A stretch of 64,000 nucleotides of DNA, taken from positions 947,001 to 1,011,000 of the forward strand of contig NZ_AP017312.1 in NCBI RefSeq assembly GCF_002355375.1, read 5' to 3'. Below the pieces are notes generated by a model. That model was given only the letters and a program-made list of their open reading frames with translations. It made no database searches and was not told the DNA's origin. Position numbers and translations under genes: made by a program. Shown piece by piece: positions 34,415-43,962 of the stretch (positions within the stretch are counted from its first letter, which is position 1; the number at the start of each line of letters is the position of its first letter). This stretch comes from Aneurinibacillus soli (lineage in GTDB: Bacteria > Bacillota > Bacilli > Aneurinibacillales > Aneurinibacillaceae).

Positions 34415-35020
34415 CATCGACAACGTGTAGTGGTAGGGAGTGGGAGAAGGAAGGAGCCGTTCGCTTCGGTACGCTTGCAGGGAAGAAGGCACTGTCCGCT
34501 CCGAGAGCCCGGCGAACTCGCCCGCAAAGAAAAGCCGCCGATGTTGGTTCACCGAAGCGTTGCGGGCAAAGGCCCGTTCGTCGTTCTCCCTCCGCTGAGT
34601 AGTCGCGTACAGGCGCTCTCTTGCTCCTTCTTTCTCCCCTCCCCGCGCAACGTTTCGGTTTACAAAAAACGCTTGACGCCAGAACGTATTTGCTTGGGTC
34701 GCAACTGGCTTTTTGGAAGCCTACTTCTTTTATTTTTTACCTGCATAGCAAAGCTCAGCCTCTTGATTATGCTTGAGGGTTTTCATCCAAACTGTGTCAA
34801 GAGCGGGATCGGGCGGGGGAACGGAACGCCTGTACGCGACTCCCCAGCGGAAGGGGTCAGGCGAACGGGCTTTTGCCCACAACGCTTCGATGCACATACA
34901 TCGTAGGCATGTTTTGTGGGCGAGTTTGCCTGGCACCTGGAGCGGACGGTCCCAACTTCCCTGTAAGCGTACCGAAGTGACGAGGCCCCGCCCGATCTCG
35001 CTCCTCTACCACACTTTGGA
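34415..35020. repeat. Compound palindromic GC-rich element, copy E1
   Basis: A non-coding element of about 606 bp made of two related palindromic units joined by an AT-rich spacer (~34680-34775). It starts ATCGACAACGTGTAGTGG right after a T tract and ends CTACCACACTTTGG. Inside each unit, long arms pair, for example CGCCCGCAA with TTGCGGGC. The same arrangement, including the spacer, recurs at 51115-51690, and a shortened copy is at 57185/59138. Open frames across it are by-products of high GC content. Confidence 0.85.
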
Positions 35021-35050
35021 GAAACCCTCCACCAAGAAGAGGGGGCCTTA

Positions 35051-35878
35051 TTAATAGTCTCTAAACGAACTATGCTCATTCAATAACGAAGCAGTAGCTG
35101 CGACTTTTTCAACCATCAGATGAAATTCTTCTGCACTTGTTGAATGTTGGCCGGTTTGAGATGTAATGTCTCGAATAGAAAGCGTGATTTCTTCAATTCC
35201 TTGCTGCATACGATTTAGCTGAGTTTGGATTTCTTCTGTAGCTTCTTTACTGCTAACCGCCATTTTTTTAATCTCATCGGCAACAATTGAAAATCCTCTT
35301 CCGTATTGCCCGGAACGAGCTGCTTCAATCGCGGCGTTCAGACCAAGTATCTGTGTTCGTGAAGCCATGTTTTTCACATAGTTCAGGATCGTCTCGACAT
35401 TTTTTATGTCACTATTCAATACTTCTGATTCCCCGGATAGAGCCTGTAAGCGCTTTGCTGTGCGATCTGAAGATTCCGTAATTTCTTCGGAAGAGGAAAT
35501 CATTTCTTGAACAAGGGCATTTAATTCGTGTGCGCCTTTGCGCAACACATCGAGCTTCTGATTCGAGGTGACAGCAGCGAGCACCCCTACCATTTCTCCC
35601 CGCTCTATAATTGGAGTTGCTGTTGAAATATACGCAACGCCTAAATGTTCAGATCCGACTTCGTTCCGTGTTTTCTTTCCCGTTTGCAACACTTGATACG
35701 TTACCGAGTTTTTATATTTCGTCATACTTTCCCCGACCGTTAGCTTTAAGTCAATATTTTTACCGGGCATATAAGAGGTAATGATTTCTCGATCCGTTAA
35801 AATCAAACAAGTATCTTCTGGATATGTATCTTGAAATATTTTTAAAGATTCAGCTATTTCCAGTAGTTTTTTTGACAT
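35051..35878 (-). CDS. Cytosolic methyl-accepting chemotaxis-type receptor
   Basis: A 275-residue protein without membrane helices. An N-terminal sensor of about 110 residues (DTCLILTDREIITSYMPGKNIDL... GVAYISTATPIIERGEMVGVLA) resembles the soluble Cache/PAS-like domain of YfmS-type transducers. A short MCP signalling hairpin follows, with the tip [19 protein letters not shown]. The ribosome site is AAAGGA. It lies divergently next to the phenylacetate cluster and may couple an intracellular metabolite signal to motility. That link is positional only. Confidence 0.85.
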   Translation of the reverse strand: MSKKLLEIAESLKIFQDTYPEDTCLILTDREIITSYMPGKNIDLKLTVGESMTKYKNSVTYQVLQTGKKTRNEVGSEHLGVAYISTATPIIERGEMVGVLAAVTSNQKLDVLRKGAHELNALVQEMISSSEEITESSDRTAKRLQALSGESEVLNSDIKNVETILNYVKNMASRTQILGLNAAIEAARSGQYGRGFSIVADEIKKMAVSSKEATEEIQTQLNRMQQGIEEITLSIRDITSQTGQHSTSAEEFHLMVEKVAATASLLNEHSSFRDY

Positions 35879-35988
35879 TGTATATTCATCCTTTGTATGA
35901 AATTATATTTATTCCGTATTTATAACGGATTATAAAAAAGAAAAAATATATAGTAAAACCGAATCATTCAGAAAATTTATTAAATATC

Positions 35989-36132
35989 TTGACGTATAAC
36001 GACTCCAATCATTATACTTTAAACATATTACACGTTAAAATAACGTTATATAATTAAAACATTACAATCCTGGGTGTTTAAATCTGGATTATTCGGAATC
36101 ATTAGTAATATTTTACGTTGGAAACGTTATCA
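35989..36132 (+). promoter_or_regulatory. Promoter and two candidate operators of the first phenylacetate operon
   Basis: TTGACG (35989-35994) and TATACT (36013-36018) with an 18-bp spacer. Downstream are two copies of one inverted-repeat motif: 36028-36053 (ACGTTAAAATAACGTTAT core) and 36111-36132 (TTTTACGTTGGAAACGTTAT core). The same motif covers the paaA promoter at 46819-46843, so one repressor probably binds all three. Confidence 0.65.
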
Positions 36133-36168
36133 TGTCTAGTATGATGGAAAAATGGGTGGTGATGAACT

Positions 36169-36618
36169 TTGAAACAGATACCGGATGAAAAGAGTCTACA
36201 TCTTCAACATTACAAACAAATTTGTGAAAAATTAGCGGATGATCCGTTTGCTCGATTCCTTGGTATTCGTTTAGTAGATTTGGGGCCGGGAACCGCTACC
36301 GCAGAAGTGGAAGTGGACGGACGACTATTGAATGCTCACGGTACTACGCATGGGGCGGTTATTTTTGCGCTTGCAGATGTTGTGTTCGCGGCTGCTAGCA
36401 ATTCCTACGGGAAAGTGTCTGTAGCACTTTCGATGAATATTGGTTTTCTTGCTGCAAGCGGATTTGGTGCTCGTCTCCGAGCAACGGCTATAGAAGAAAA
36501 GAAGGGAAACCGTACAGCTTGGTATCGAATTACAGTCGAGAGTGATACGGAAGTGGTCGCACTGCTGGATGCTCTGGCTTATCGGAAAAGCGAGTACATT
36601 ATTCCTATTGAAGAATAG
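36169..36618 (+). CDS. paaI: Hotdog thioesterase, PaaI type
   Basis: A 149-residue hotdog-fold acyl-CoA thioesterase. LNAHGTTHGAVIFALADVVFAAASN carries the HGG/THG-type active-site turn and the Asp on the hot-dog helix, as in PaaI, which releases stalled phenylacetyl-CoA derivatives from the pathway. A TTG start at 36169 follows GGTGGTGATG. It is the first gene of the phenylacetate operon, 23 bp before paaK. Its presence in first position is common in Gram-positive clusters. Confidence 0.88.
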   Translation: MKQIPDEKSLHLQHYKQICEKLADDPFARFLGIRLVDLGPGTATAEVEVDGRLLNAHGTTHGAVIFALADVVFAAASNSYGKVSVALSMNIGFLAASGFGARLRATAIEEKKGNRTAWYRITVESDTEVVALLDALAYRKSEYIIPIEE

Positions 36619-36641
36619 AGATATCCAAGGAGGAACACAAC

Positions 36642-37967
36642 ATGATCTTTAACAATGAAATGGAAACGATATCAAGAGATAAAATGGAAGAAATTCAGCT
36701 GGAGAGACTGAAGAAAACGATTGCACATGCCTACGAGAATGTGTCATTCCATCAAGAAAGCTTTGCGAAGGCAGGAATTAAACCGGAAGATATTCAATCA
36801 TTAGACGATCTGGAAAAAGTTCCATTCATGAAGAAAACAGACTTGCGAGAGAACTATCCATTTAACTTGTTTGCGGTTGATATGAGCGAAGTTGTTCGCA
36901 TTCACGGTTCTTCCGGTACAAAGGGAAAACCAACGGTAGTAGGCTATACAAAACAGGATGTTGAGAATTGGGCTGAAATCGTTGCCCGCGCGATCTGCTG
37001 TGCCGGCGGTAAACCAGGAGATATATTCCATAACGCATATGGATATGGTCTGTTTACGGGAGGTATTGGCCTTCATTATGGAGTTGAACGTTTAGGGGCA
37101 GCGGTTGTTCCGATTTCTGGTGGGAATACTCCACGTCAAATCACACTCATTGAGGATTTCAACCCACGTGGAATTGCCGCAACACCGTCCTACGTTTTGA
37201 ATATCGTAGAAGAAATGAAAAAGATGGGCCTCGACCCTCGTGAAACAAGTCTGGAGTACGGCATTTTCGGAGCAGAGCCATGGTCTGAGGAGATGCGTGC
37301 TCAACTGGAAGAAGAACTTGGAATTAAAGCGGTTGATATTTACGGCTTAAGCGAAGTGATGGGACCGGGCGTTTCAATTGAATGTTATGAAGCACAGGAT
37401 GGCCTGCATATCGCAGAGGATCATTTCCTTGCTGAAATCATTGATCCAGAAACAGGGGAAGTGCTTCCGTATGGCATGGAGGGCGAGCTGGTCTTCACTT
37501 CTTTGACAAAAGAAGCGTTTCCGGTCATTCGCTATCGTACAGGAGACATTGCATCATTAAATCCAGAAAAGTGCAAATGCGGACGTACAAGCTTAAGAAT
37601 GTCCCGGATCAAAGGTCGGGTTGATGATATGTTAATTATTCGCGGAGTCAACGTATTCCCGACAGAGATTGAATCGGTTCTATTGAGCTTCAAACAGCTG
37701 GCTCCGTATTATCAGGTTGTCATTGAACGGGATGGGTCACTGGACCGCTTTGAAGTGCATTGCGAGGTAACGTCAGCGTTTATGAGTGAAGTGGGTCAAC
37801 TTGAAGGAAGTACAGAAGTGGCGAAACTCATGAAAGCGATTGGTCATGATATGAAGAATGCTCTTGGTGTAAGCGTTGTCTTACGTATGAATCAGCCGAA
37901 TTCGATTCCGCGCAGTGAAGGAAAAGCAATCCGTATTGTGGATAACCGCAATAAGGTTATGGCGTAA
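36642..37967 (+). CDS. paaK: Phenylacetate-CoA ligase
   Basis: A 441-residue adenylate-forming enzyme that activates phenylacetate to phenylacetyl-CoA. Motifs: the phosphate loop HGSSGTKGKPTVVGYT, the AMP-binding YGLSEVMGPG, the RTGDIASL hinge region and a PaaK-type C-terminal domain (SRIKGRVDDMLIIRGVNVFPTEIE). Length is usual. The CKCGR segment fits the zinc-site CxCG seen in the family. AAGGAGG precedes the ATG. It is central to the operon's function and supports the assignment of all neighbours. Confidence 0.96.
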   Translation: MIFNNEMETISRDKMEEIQLERLKKTIAHAYENVSFHQESFAKAGIKPEDIQSLDDLEKVPFMKKTDLRENYPFNLFAVDMSEVVRIHGSSGTKGKPTVVGYTKQDVENWAEIVARAICCAGGKPGDIFHNAYGYGLFTGGIGLHYGVERLGAAVVPISGGNTPRQITLIEDFNPRGIAATPSYVLNIVEEMKKMGLDPRETSLEYGIFGAEPWSEEMRAQLEEELGIKAVDIYGLSEVMGPGVSIECYEAQDGLHIAEDHFLAEIIDPETGEVLPYGMEGELVFTSLTKEAFPVIRYRTGDIASLNPEKCKCGRTSLRMSRIKGRVDDMLIIRGVNVFPTEIESVLLSFKQLAPYYQVVIERDGSLDRFEVHCEVTSAFMSEVGQLEGSTEVAKLMKAIGHDMKNALGVSVVLRMNQPNSIPRSEGKAIRIVDNRNKVMA

Positions 37968-37979
37968 GGGGGAGCAAGT

Positions 37980-38837
37980 ATGGCAACGGAACAGGTAGGT
38001 GTCATAGGCGCAGGAACGATGGGAGCGGGGATTGCTCTTGTCTGCACTCGCAATGAATACCCGGTTATGTTACTCGATGCAAACCAGGCGGTGTTAGATA
38101 AGGCGCGTTCCTATATAGAAGCGGCTCTCGAGAAGGATGTACAAAAAGGAAAGATAAGCGAACAGCAGAAAGAGGAAAGTTATCAGCGTGTTCGTTTTGT
38201 ATCCGATATGCAGGAGTTGGCTTCCTGTACCATCGTGATTGAAGCAGTGCCAGAGCGACTGGAGCTGAAAAAGTCTATTTTCTCTTCGCTTACAGAGATT
38301 TGTGCTTCGGATGCATTGTTACTCACAAATACGTCTTCCATTTCGATCACGGAAATTGCCGGGGGACTCTTGAACCCGGAACGCATTCTTGGTTTTCATT
38401 TCTTTAATCCGGCTCCGGTTATGCCGTTAATTGAAGTTATTCACGGTAAAAAATCGAGTCAGGAAAACGTAGAGAAGGCGTACCAATTCGCCTGCGATCT
38501 CGGTAAAATTCCGGTTCTTGTAGCCGATACACCGGGATTTATCGTGAATCGAATTGCGCGTCCTTATTATAATGAAGCATTGCGTATTATGGGAGATCGG
38601 GTAGCTCAACCGGAGCAAATCGATGAGATTATGAAGCGGGCAGGAGGATTTAAAATGGGTCCTTTTGAGCTGCAAGATTTGATCGGCATTGATATTAACT
38701 TTGCGACGACAGAATCGGTCTATTCGAATTTCTTCCACGAGGGACGCTTCAAGCCAAGCCGTATCCAGCAACGTATGGTACAGGCAGGTAATCTGGGGAG
38801 AAAGACGGGGGAAGGTTTCTATGACTACAACAAATAG
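37980..38837 (+). CDS. paaH: 3-hydroxyacyl-CoA dehydrogenase (PaaH/Hbd type)
   Basis: A 285-residue NAD-dependent enzyme oxidising 3-hydroxyadipyl-CoA to 3-oxoadipyl-CoA. The N-terminal NAD site is VGVIGAGTMGAGIA. NTSSISITEIA and LGFHFFNPAPVMPLIEV hold the catalytic Ser and His, and the C-terminal domain has DTPGFIVNRI. The GGGGGAGC ribosome site lies in the 12-bp gap from paaK. The next gene starts inside its last 17 bases, so the pair is tightly coupled and may form a heteromer. Confidence 0.93.
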   Translation: MATEQVGVIGAGTMGAGIALVCTRNEYPVMLLDANQAVLDKARSYIEAALEKDVQKGKISEQQKEESYQRVRFVSDMQELASCTIVIEAVPERLELKKSIFSSLTEICASDALLLTNTSSISITEIAGGLLNPERILGFHFFNPAPVMPLIEVIHGKKSSQENVEKAYQFACDLGKIPVLVADTPGFIVNRIARPYYNEALRIMGDRVAQPEQIDEIMKRAGGFKMGPFELQDLIGIDINFATTESVYSNFFHEGRFKPSRIQQRMVQAGNLGRKTGEGFYDYNK

Positions 38838-39576
38838 AATCGTTTTAGTGACCGGAGCGAGTCCTCTACATCAGGAACTGAAGCACGTAGCGGAAAGTAA
38901 CGGTTATCACGTAATCGATATGGACCAGCTAGCCGAATATAAGGATCAGATTGAATTGGCGATTGAAGTGAACAGTCTCAATCAGGAAGCAAAAAAGGCA
39001 ACGATTCAGGAGTTAGATGGAGTTCTGGCAGCGCATGTTCCGATTGTAGCGACATCACTTTCGGTTACCGCAACCGAAATCGCTTCATGGGCAACCATTC
39101 CAGACAGAGTGTGTGGATTTGGCACGTTCGTTCCGTTAGTAGAGAGAGAGTTGATTGAAGTAGCACCAGCTCTGCAAACAACCGCTCATACGCTAGAACA
39201 GGTGAAAGCGTTTATGCAATCAGTAGGTAAAGATACAGCGGTAGTAGATGATGAAGTGGGTCTCGTATTCCCACGCATTTTATCGCTCATTATTAATGAA
39301 GCAGTATTTACGCTCCACGAAGGCACGGCTACGCGTGAGGATATTGATATCGCGATGAAGAAAGGAACGAACTATCCGTATGGTCCACTGGAGTGGGCAG
39401 ACCGGATCGGCCTGGATGAAGTATATGCGGTTATTCGCGGTCTTCATCACGACCTTGCAGAAGAACGGTATCGCCCGGCTCCACTTCTCCGTAAGCTGGT
39501 GCTTGCCGGACGGGTAGGACAGAGAAGTGGACAAGGGTTTTATACGTACGAAGAACAAAAGGTTGGACAACGATGA
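38821..39576 (+). CDS. 3-hydroxyacyl-CoA dehydrogenase-like protein with degenerate NAD domain
   Basis: A protein of about 251 residues. ATG 38821 follows GGGGGAAGG and overlaps paaH by 17 bp; a longer frame from 38689 runs inside paaH and is not credible. The C-terminal half matches the dehydrogenase dimerisation domain (EVGLVFPRILSLIINEAVFTL... YPYGPLEWADRIGLDEV... GRVGQRSGQGFYTY). The N-terminal half has lost the GxGxxG motif (VLVTGASPLHQEL) and is shortened, and the catalytic His motif reads GFGTFVP, not GFHFFNP. It is likely a non-catalytic partner of PaaH or acts on a different step. Confidence 0.82.
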   Translation: MTTTNRIVLVTGASPLHQELKHVAESNGYHVIDMDQLAEYKDQIELAIEVNSLNQEAKKATIQELDGVLAAHVPIVATSLSVTATEIASWATIPDRVCGFGTFVPLVERELIEVAPALQTTAHTLEQVKAFMQSVGKDTAVVDDEVGLVFPRILSLIINEAVFTLHEGTATREDIDIAMKKGTNYPYGPLEWADRIGLDEVYAVIRGLHHDLAEERYRPAPLLRKLVLAGRVGQRSGQGFYTYEEQKVGQR

Positions 39577-40772
39577 GTACACAACGAAACGAAGCATATA
39601 TTGTCTCGGTGGCACGTACGCCAGTTGGACGTCTCGGTGGTGGACTTGCTAGTGTGCCAATGGATGATCTGGCGGCGACTGTAATTCAGGAGACACTTGT
39701 GCGAGCTTCTGTTTCCGGTGAACAAGTCGATGGCGTGATTATGGGCAATGTGATTTCAGCTAGCCCGTTTATTAACATTGCACGAGTAGGTTTGCTAAAA
39801 GCTGGTTTACCGGAATCTGTTCCGGGATTGACGGTCAATCGTGTATGCGCATCCGGCTTAGAAGCGATTAATCTGGCAGCGCAGTCCATTCAGAGTGGGC
39901 ACGGAGAGATTATGCTGGCAGGCGGCGTGGAGAATTTGACACGATCTCCGTACATTCTGGAGAAATTCCCTCAGCCGTATCAGCGTGGTCCGCAAACCTT
40001 AATCGAATCGTTCGGGGGACCTCGTTCGGCTCCGGTTTCTCTATATGGGGAGTTGACGATGGGCGACACCGCTGAGAATGTGGCGGAGAAATTCGAGATT
40101 AGTCGGGAAGACCAGGATGCATTTGCTGTGGAGAGTCAGCGACGGGCCATTCAAGCGATTGATGAAGGGAAGTTTGCCGAAGAAATCGTTCCGGTCGTCA
40201 TTCCGAACAAAAAAGATGACCCAGTTGTTGTTGATACAGATGAGCATCCACGTCGTGGCACTACTCTTGAATCATTAAGTAAGTTAAAGCCGGCATTCCG
40301 AAAAGGTGGAACAGTGACGGCAGGGAATTCTTCTGGGATGAATGATGGAGCGGCGGCAGCTCTTATCATGAGCGAAGCAAAAGTACAGGAGATAGGTGTG
40401 AAGCCGCTTGGCCGCATTGTTCATTTTGCCTGCGGTGGGGTTGACCCGAAAATTATGGGAATCGGTCCGGTTGTCGCGATTCGCAAGCTGCTTGATGAAG
40501 TAAACCTGTCTATCGAAGATATTGACCTATTTGAACTAAATGAAGCATTCGCTTCTCAGTCACTCGCATGTATTCGTGAATTAGGCTTACCTCTCGACAA
40601 AACGAATGTAAACGGGGGAGCCATTGCGCTTGGGCATCCGCTCGGCATGAGCGGGGCCCGTCTGCTTGGGACAATTCTTTATGAGTTGCGTCGTCGAAAT
40701 AAGCGATATGGTGTCGTGTCATTATGCATAGGTGGCGGTCAGGGACTCGCCACTCTTGTAGAAGCACTATAA
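39573..40772 (+). CDS. Thiolase I of the phenylacetate operon (acyl-CoA acetyltransferase)
   Basis: A 399-residue thiolase with the acylated cysteine in [11 protein letters not shown], the NEAFA motif, [11 protein letters not shown] and the second cysteine in LCIGGGQG. The ATGA overlap with the preceding gene couples translation. In the pathway, 3-oxoadipyl-CoA and 3-oxo-5,6-dehydrosuberyl-CoA are both cleaved by thiolases (PaaJ in E. coli). Two thiolases here may divide those steps. Which one is PaaJ proper cannot be told by eye. Confidence 0.9.
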   Translation: MSTQRNEAYIVSVARTPVGRLGGGLASVPMDDLAATVIQETLVRASVSGEQVDGVIMGNVISASPFINIARVGLLKAGLPESVPGLTVNRVCASGLEAINLAAQSIQSGHGEIMLAGGVENLTRSPYILEKFPQPYQRGPQTLIESFGGPRSAPVSLYGELTMGDTAENVAEKFEISREDQDAFAVESQRRAIQAIDEGKFAEEIVPVVIPNKKDDPVVVDTDEHPRRGTTLESLSKLKPAFRKGGTVTAGNSSGMNDGAAAALIMSEAKVQEIGVKPLGRIVHFACGGVDPKIMGIGPVVAIRKLLDEVNLSIEDIDLFELNEAFASQSLACIRELGLPLDKTNVNGGAIALGHPLGMSGARLLGTILYELRRRNKRYGVVSLCIGGGQGLATLVEAL

Positions 40773-40790
40773 AGAATGGGGAGAAATGAG

Positions 40791-41990
40791 ATGAGAACAC
40801 CTGTAATTATAGATGCAGTACGCACGGCAATCGGCAAGCACGGCGGTGCGTTAAAAGATGTTCGCCCAGATGATCTTGGTGCCGTTGTGATCGAGAAGCT
40901 GCTTGCACGCAATCCAATTGACCCGGCAATGATCGATGACGTTGTATTAGGGTGTGCCAATCAGGCGGGGGAAGACAATCGGAATGTAGCGCGGATGTCG
41001 TTACTTCTAGCTGGCTTGCCTGTAACTGTACCGGGTGTTACGGTTAATCGCTTGTGTGGCTCTGGACTGGAAGCGGTGAACCAATCAGCCAATGCAATCA
41101 TCGCAAATCGTGGTGATGTATACATTGCAGGTGGAACCGAAAGCATGACACGTGCTCCGCTTGTGATGATGAAGCCAGGGGCGGCTTATCAGCGTGGCAA
41201 TGTGCAGCTGCATGACACGACATTAGGCTGGCGGTTGATTAATGATAAGATGGCGGCTGTGTATCCGCCGATCTCATTAGGCGAAACCGCAGAAAATGTG
41301 GCGGAGCAGTATGGTATTACGCGCGAGATGCAGGATGAGTTTGCGCTGACTAGCCAGCAGAATTATGCGCGTGCGGTAGCAGAAGGAAAGTTCGCCGCTG
41401 AAATCGTACCTGTAGAAATTAGTGGGCGCAAAGGAGACGTTACGATTTTTGAGCAAGATGAGCATCCACGTTCAGGAGCTACGATCGAGCAACTAGTCGG
41501 GTTAAAACCTGCTTTTAGAAAAGCCGGTACAGTAACCGCTGGAAACTCATCCGGGTTAAATGATGGAGCGGCAGCACTTCTTTTAATGGAAGAAACAGTC
41601 GCACGCGAACAAGGATTGAAGCCGCGTGCTCGTGTGATTGCATCCGCAGTTGCCGGGGTAGATCCATCGGTTATGGGGATTGGTCCTGTTCCTGCGGTAC
41701 GCAAAGTGTTGCAGCGGTCAGGTCTATCTATTTCTGATATCGGCTTGTTTGAATTTAATGAAGCATTTGCTGCGCAGGCAGTTGCTTGCGTGCAAGAATT
41801 GGCTGTTCCTGTGGAGAAAGTAAATGTGAATGGAGGAGCCATTGCACTGGGTCATCCGCTCGGTGCGAGTGGTGCTCGTATTCTTACGACATTGCTATAT
41901 GAAATGGAGCGACAGGATGTTCGCTATGGATTAGCTGCGATGTGTATTGGTGTAGGTCAGGGAATTGCTACGATTATTGAACGCGTGTAA
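40791..41990 (+). CDS. paaJ: Thiolase II of the phenylacetate operon (3-oxoadipyl-CoA thiolase-like)
   Basis: A 399-residue thiolase; ATG 40791 is 6 nt after GGGGAGA. The active-site cysteine is in [11 protein letters not shown], followed by [26 protein letters not shown] and MCIGVGQG. The [10 protein letters not shown] and [18 protein letters not shown] blocks resemble PaaJ/PcaF thiolases, which cleave 3-oxoadipyl-CoA to succinyl-CoA and acetyl-CoA. It lies 18 bp after the other thiolase. The symbol is tentative because both neighbours are plausible PaaJ enzymes. Confidence 0.85.
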   Translation: MRTPVIIDAVRTAIGKHGGALKDVRPDDLGAVVIEKLLARNPIDPAMIDDVVLGCANQAGEDNRNVARMSLLLAGLPVTVPGVTVNRLCGSGLEAVNQSANAIIANRGDVYIAGGTESMTRAPLVMMKPGAAYQRGNVQLHDTTLGWRLINDKMAAVYPPISLGETAENVAEQYGITREMQDEFALTSQQNYARAVAEGKFAAEIVPVEISGRKGDVTIFEQDEHPRSGATIEQLVGLKPAFRKAGTVTAGNSSGLNDGAAALLLMEETVAREQGLKPRARVIASAVAGVDPSVMGIGPVPAVRKVLQRSGLSISDIGLFEFNEAFAAQAVACVQELAVPVEKVNVNGGAIALGHPLGASGARILTTLLYEMERQDVRYGLAAMCIGVGQGIATIIERV

Positions 41991-42021
41991 CCCCCACATG
42001 TAGGAGAGGTAATGGAAATAG

Positions 42022-42043
42022 TAGAGGGCCCTAGGGTCCTCTA
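42022..42043 (+). promoter_or_regulatory. Intercistronic hairpin before the transporter genes
   Basis: TAGAGGGCCCTAGGGTCCTCTA is close to a perfect palindrome without a T tract. It may set mRNA stability or partial attenuation between the catabolic and transporter genes. Confidence 0.5.
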
Positions 42044-42073
42044 TATAAAGAAAAGAGAGAAGGGGGAGATACA

Positions 42074-42952
42074 GTGGCTGAGTTATTGCAATATGTTGCA
42101 AATGGTTTAGTTTCTGGTGGTATTTATGCCATTGTTGCTATTGGATTTATTACGATTTACAACGTCAGTAAAGTTATTAATATGGCACAAGGTGAGTTTT
42201 TAATGCTAGGCGGAATGATAACGGTTACATTAATCAGTATGAATATTCCTTATGCAGGAGCCGCTATTCTAGCGATCTTACTTGTGACTATCCTTGGGAT
42301 TCTCATTCAAAAGTATATTATCGCCAACGCCAAAAATGCGAACCCGATTAGTTTGATTATTCTTACGATTGGTGTATCGACTTTAATTCGTGGAGTAGCA
42401 AGTTTGCTCTGGGGAAAAGATCCGTTTGCGCTTCCACCGCTGACTAGCAACGATCCCGTAGCGTTTGGAGGAATCACAGTCGCGCAGCAAAGCATCTGGG
42501 TAATTCTTTCTGTCCTGTTGATTCTGTTTGGACTCTGGTATCTGATGGATAAAACGATGCTTGGGAAAAAAATCAACGCCTGCTCGGTGAATACGCTGGC
42601 CGCAAGACTTATGGGAATTAGCCCGGTGAAAATGACGATGCTGTCATTTGCCATTAGTGCAGCTACCGGAGCCGTTGCGGGAATTGTCATTGCCCCCTTA
42701 AGTGTAACTTCTTATGATGTAGGGGCTTTATTGGGGATTAAAGGATTTGCAGCTGTTATTCTTGGAGGGTTAGGAAATCCAATAGGGGCAACGGTTGCCG
42801 GTTTTCTGCTCGGTCTTTTGGAATCATTAGGAGCCGGGTATGTCAGTTCAGGCCTTAAAGATGCGATTGCTTTCCTCGTTCTGATTGTCGCACTGTTGAT
42901 CAAGCCAAGCGGTTTGTTTGGCGAGCGTAGTGTCGGAAAGGGGGGCTTATAA
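42074..42952 (+). CDS. Branched-chain amino acid-type ABC permease (LivH-like)
   Basis: A 292-residue membrane protein with about eight helices. ALNGLVSGG-type N-terminus (YVANGLVSGGIYAIVAIGF), NMAQGEFLMLGG and LGGLGNPIGATVAGFLLG are LivH hallmarks. GTG start after AGGGGGAG. It is the first of five genes encoding a complete HAAT-family importer inside the phenylacetate cluster, so the substrate is predicted to be phenylacetate or another aromatic acid, not leucine. Confidence 0.9.
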   Translation: MAELLQYVANGLVSGGIYAIVAIGFITIYNVSKVINMAQGEFLMLGGMITVTLISMNIPYAGAAILAILLVTILGILIQKYIIANAKNANPISLIILTIGVSTLIRGVASLLWGKDPFALPPLTSNDPVAFGGITVAQQSIWVILSVLLILFGLWYLMDKTMLGKKINACSVNTLAARLMGISPVKMTMLSFAISAATGAVAGIVIAPLSVTSYDVGALLGIKGFAAVILGGLGNPIGATVAGFLLGLLESLGAGYVSSGLKDAIAFLVLIVALLIKPSGLFGERSVGKGGL

Positions 42953-43962
42953 TGGAGAGTAAATACAGAAATTTCAGTAAAAAAACCATTCCATATGCTC
43001 TTCTCGTACTATTTGCTCCGTTTATTCTTACAGATGATTATTACCATTCTGTCATGGTTGTTGCGGGCATGCATGCGATTGTAGTGCTCGGGCTTTGTCT
43101 GGTAATGGGGCTTGCGGGACAGATCTCACTTGGACAGGCAGCGTTTTGGGGGATTGGAGCTTATACATCCGCTGTTCTTACAACGAAATATGGAATACCG
43201 CCTATCGCAGGTCTTGTTGCAGCGGCAATCATTCCAGGTTTATTCGCTTTTGTACTAGCGCGGGCTATTGCGGGACTACAGGGGTATTACCTGGCTATGG
43301 CAACATTAGCTTTTGGTTATATCGTGCAAATCGGAATCGGAGAATGGGAGTCGGTCACAGGTGGAGCGAATGGAATCATTGGGATTCCTCCGATCGGATT
43401 TTTTGGAGAGTCCGAGCTAGGAATGTACTACCTTGTGTGGGGGATCGTCACGATTCTGTTAATTTTCTCGTTAAATCTTGTTCATTCACGTGTGGGACGG
43501 GCGTATCGTGCGATTCATAAAAGTGAAATTGCGGCGACTTCAATGGGGATCAATGTTCGCCAGTTTAAGTTAAGTGCTTTTGTAGTAGGCGGAATGTTTG
43601 CTGGTATTTCCGGCGGATTATATGCCCATTATATGGGGATTTTGGACCCGCAGCCGTTCGGTTTGCATGAATCGATTTTGTTTATCACGATGGTTGTCAT
43701 TGGTGGTATGACGAATGTGTGGGGAGCGTTAATTGGTACGATCATTATCGAAGTCATTCGAGAAGTGTTGATTGCCCTTAGCCATGTGATTCCAGAGCTT
43801 AAGGGAGATATCGACACGATTGTATACGGTGCTATTTTAATTCTGATTATGATGTTTATGCCGGAAGGACTCGTTCCGCGTATCCGAGCTGTCTATGCGA
43901 AATCAAAAGCTAGCAAGGCAGGAGATGTACAGCCAAAACCGGAGAGAGGGGAAGTAGCATGA
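42952..43962 (+). CDS. Branched-chain amino acid-type ABC permease (LivM-like)
   Basis: A 336-residue membrane protein partnering the LivH-like permease. Conserved blocks are GLAGQISLGQAAFWGIGAY, the coupling helix SRVGRAYRAIHKSEIAATSMGIN, and GGMTNVWGALIGT. It starts on the last base of the previous stop (TAATG). The cytoplasmic C-terminal tail (KSKASKAGDVQPKPERGE) is longer and more basic than usual. Confidence 0.9.
   Translation: MESKYRNFSKKTIPYALLVLFAPFILTDDYYHSVMVVAGMHAIVVLGLCLVMGLAGQISLGQAAFWGIGAYTSAVLTTKYGIPPIAGLVAAAIIPGLFAFVLARAIAGLQGYYLAMATLAFGYIVQIGIGEWESVTGGANGIIGIPPIGFFGESELGMYYLVWGIVTILLIFSLNLVHSRVGRAYRAIHKSEIAATSMGINVRQFKLSAFVVGGMFAGISGGLYAHYMGILDPQPFGLHESILFITMVVIGGMTNVWGALIGTIIIEVIREVLIALSHVIPELKGDIDTIVYGAILILIMMFMPEGLVPRIRAVYAKSKASKAGDVQPKPERGEVA

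Noticed and set aside
34430-35079. Several open frames of 60-160 codons on both strands
   Set aside because: They lie inside the palindromic element, have no ribosome sites, are very Arg/Pro/Ser-rich and do not stay in frame between E1 and E2.
38689-38820. N-terminal extension of the degenerate dehydrogenase gene
   Set aside because: It runs inside paaH in another frame; ATG 38821 has its own strong ribosome site.
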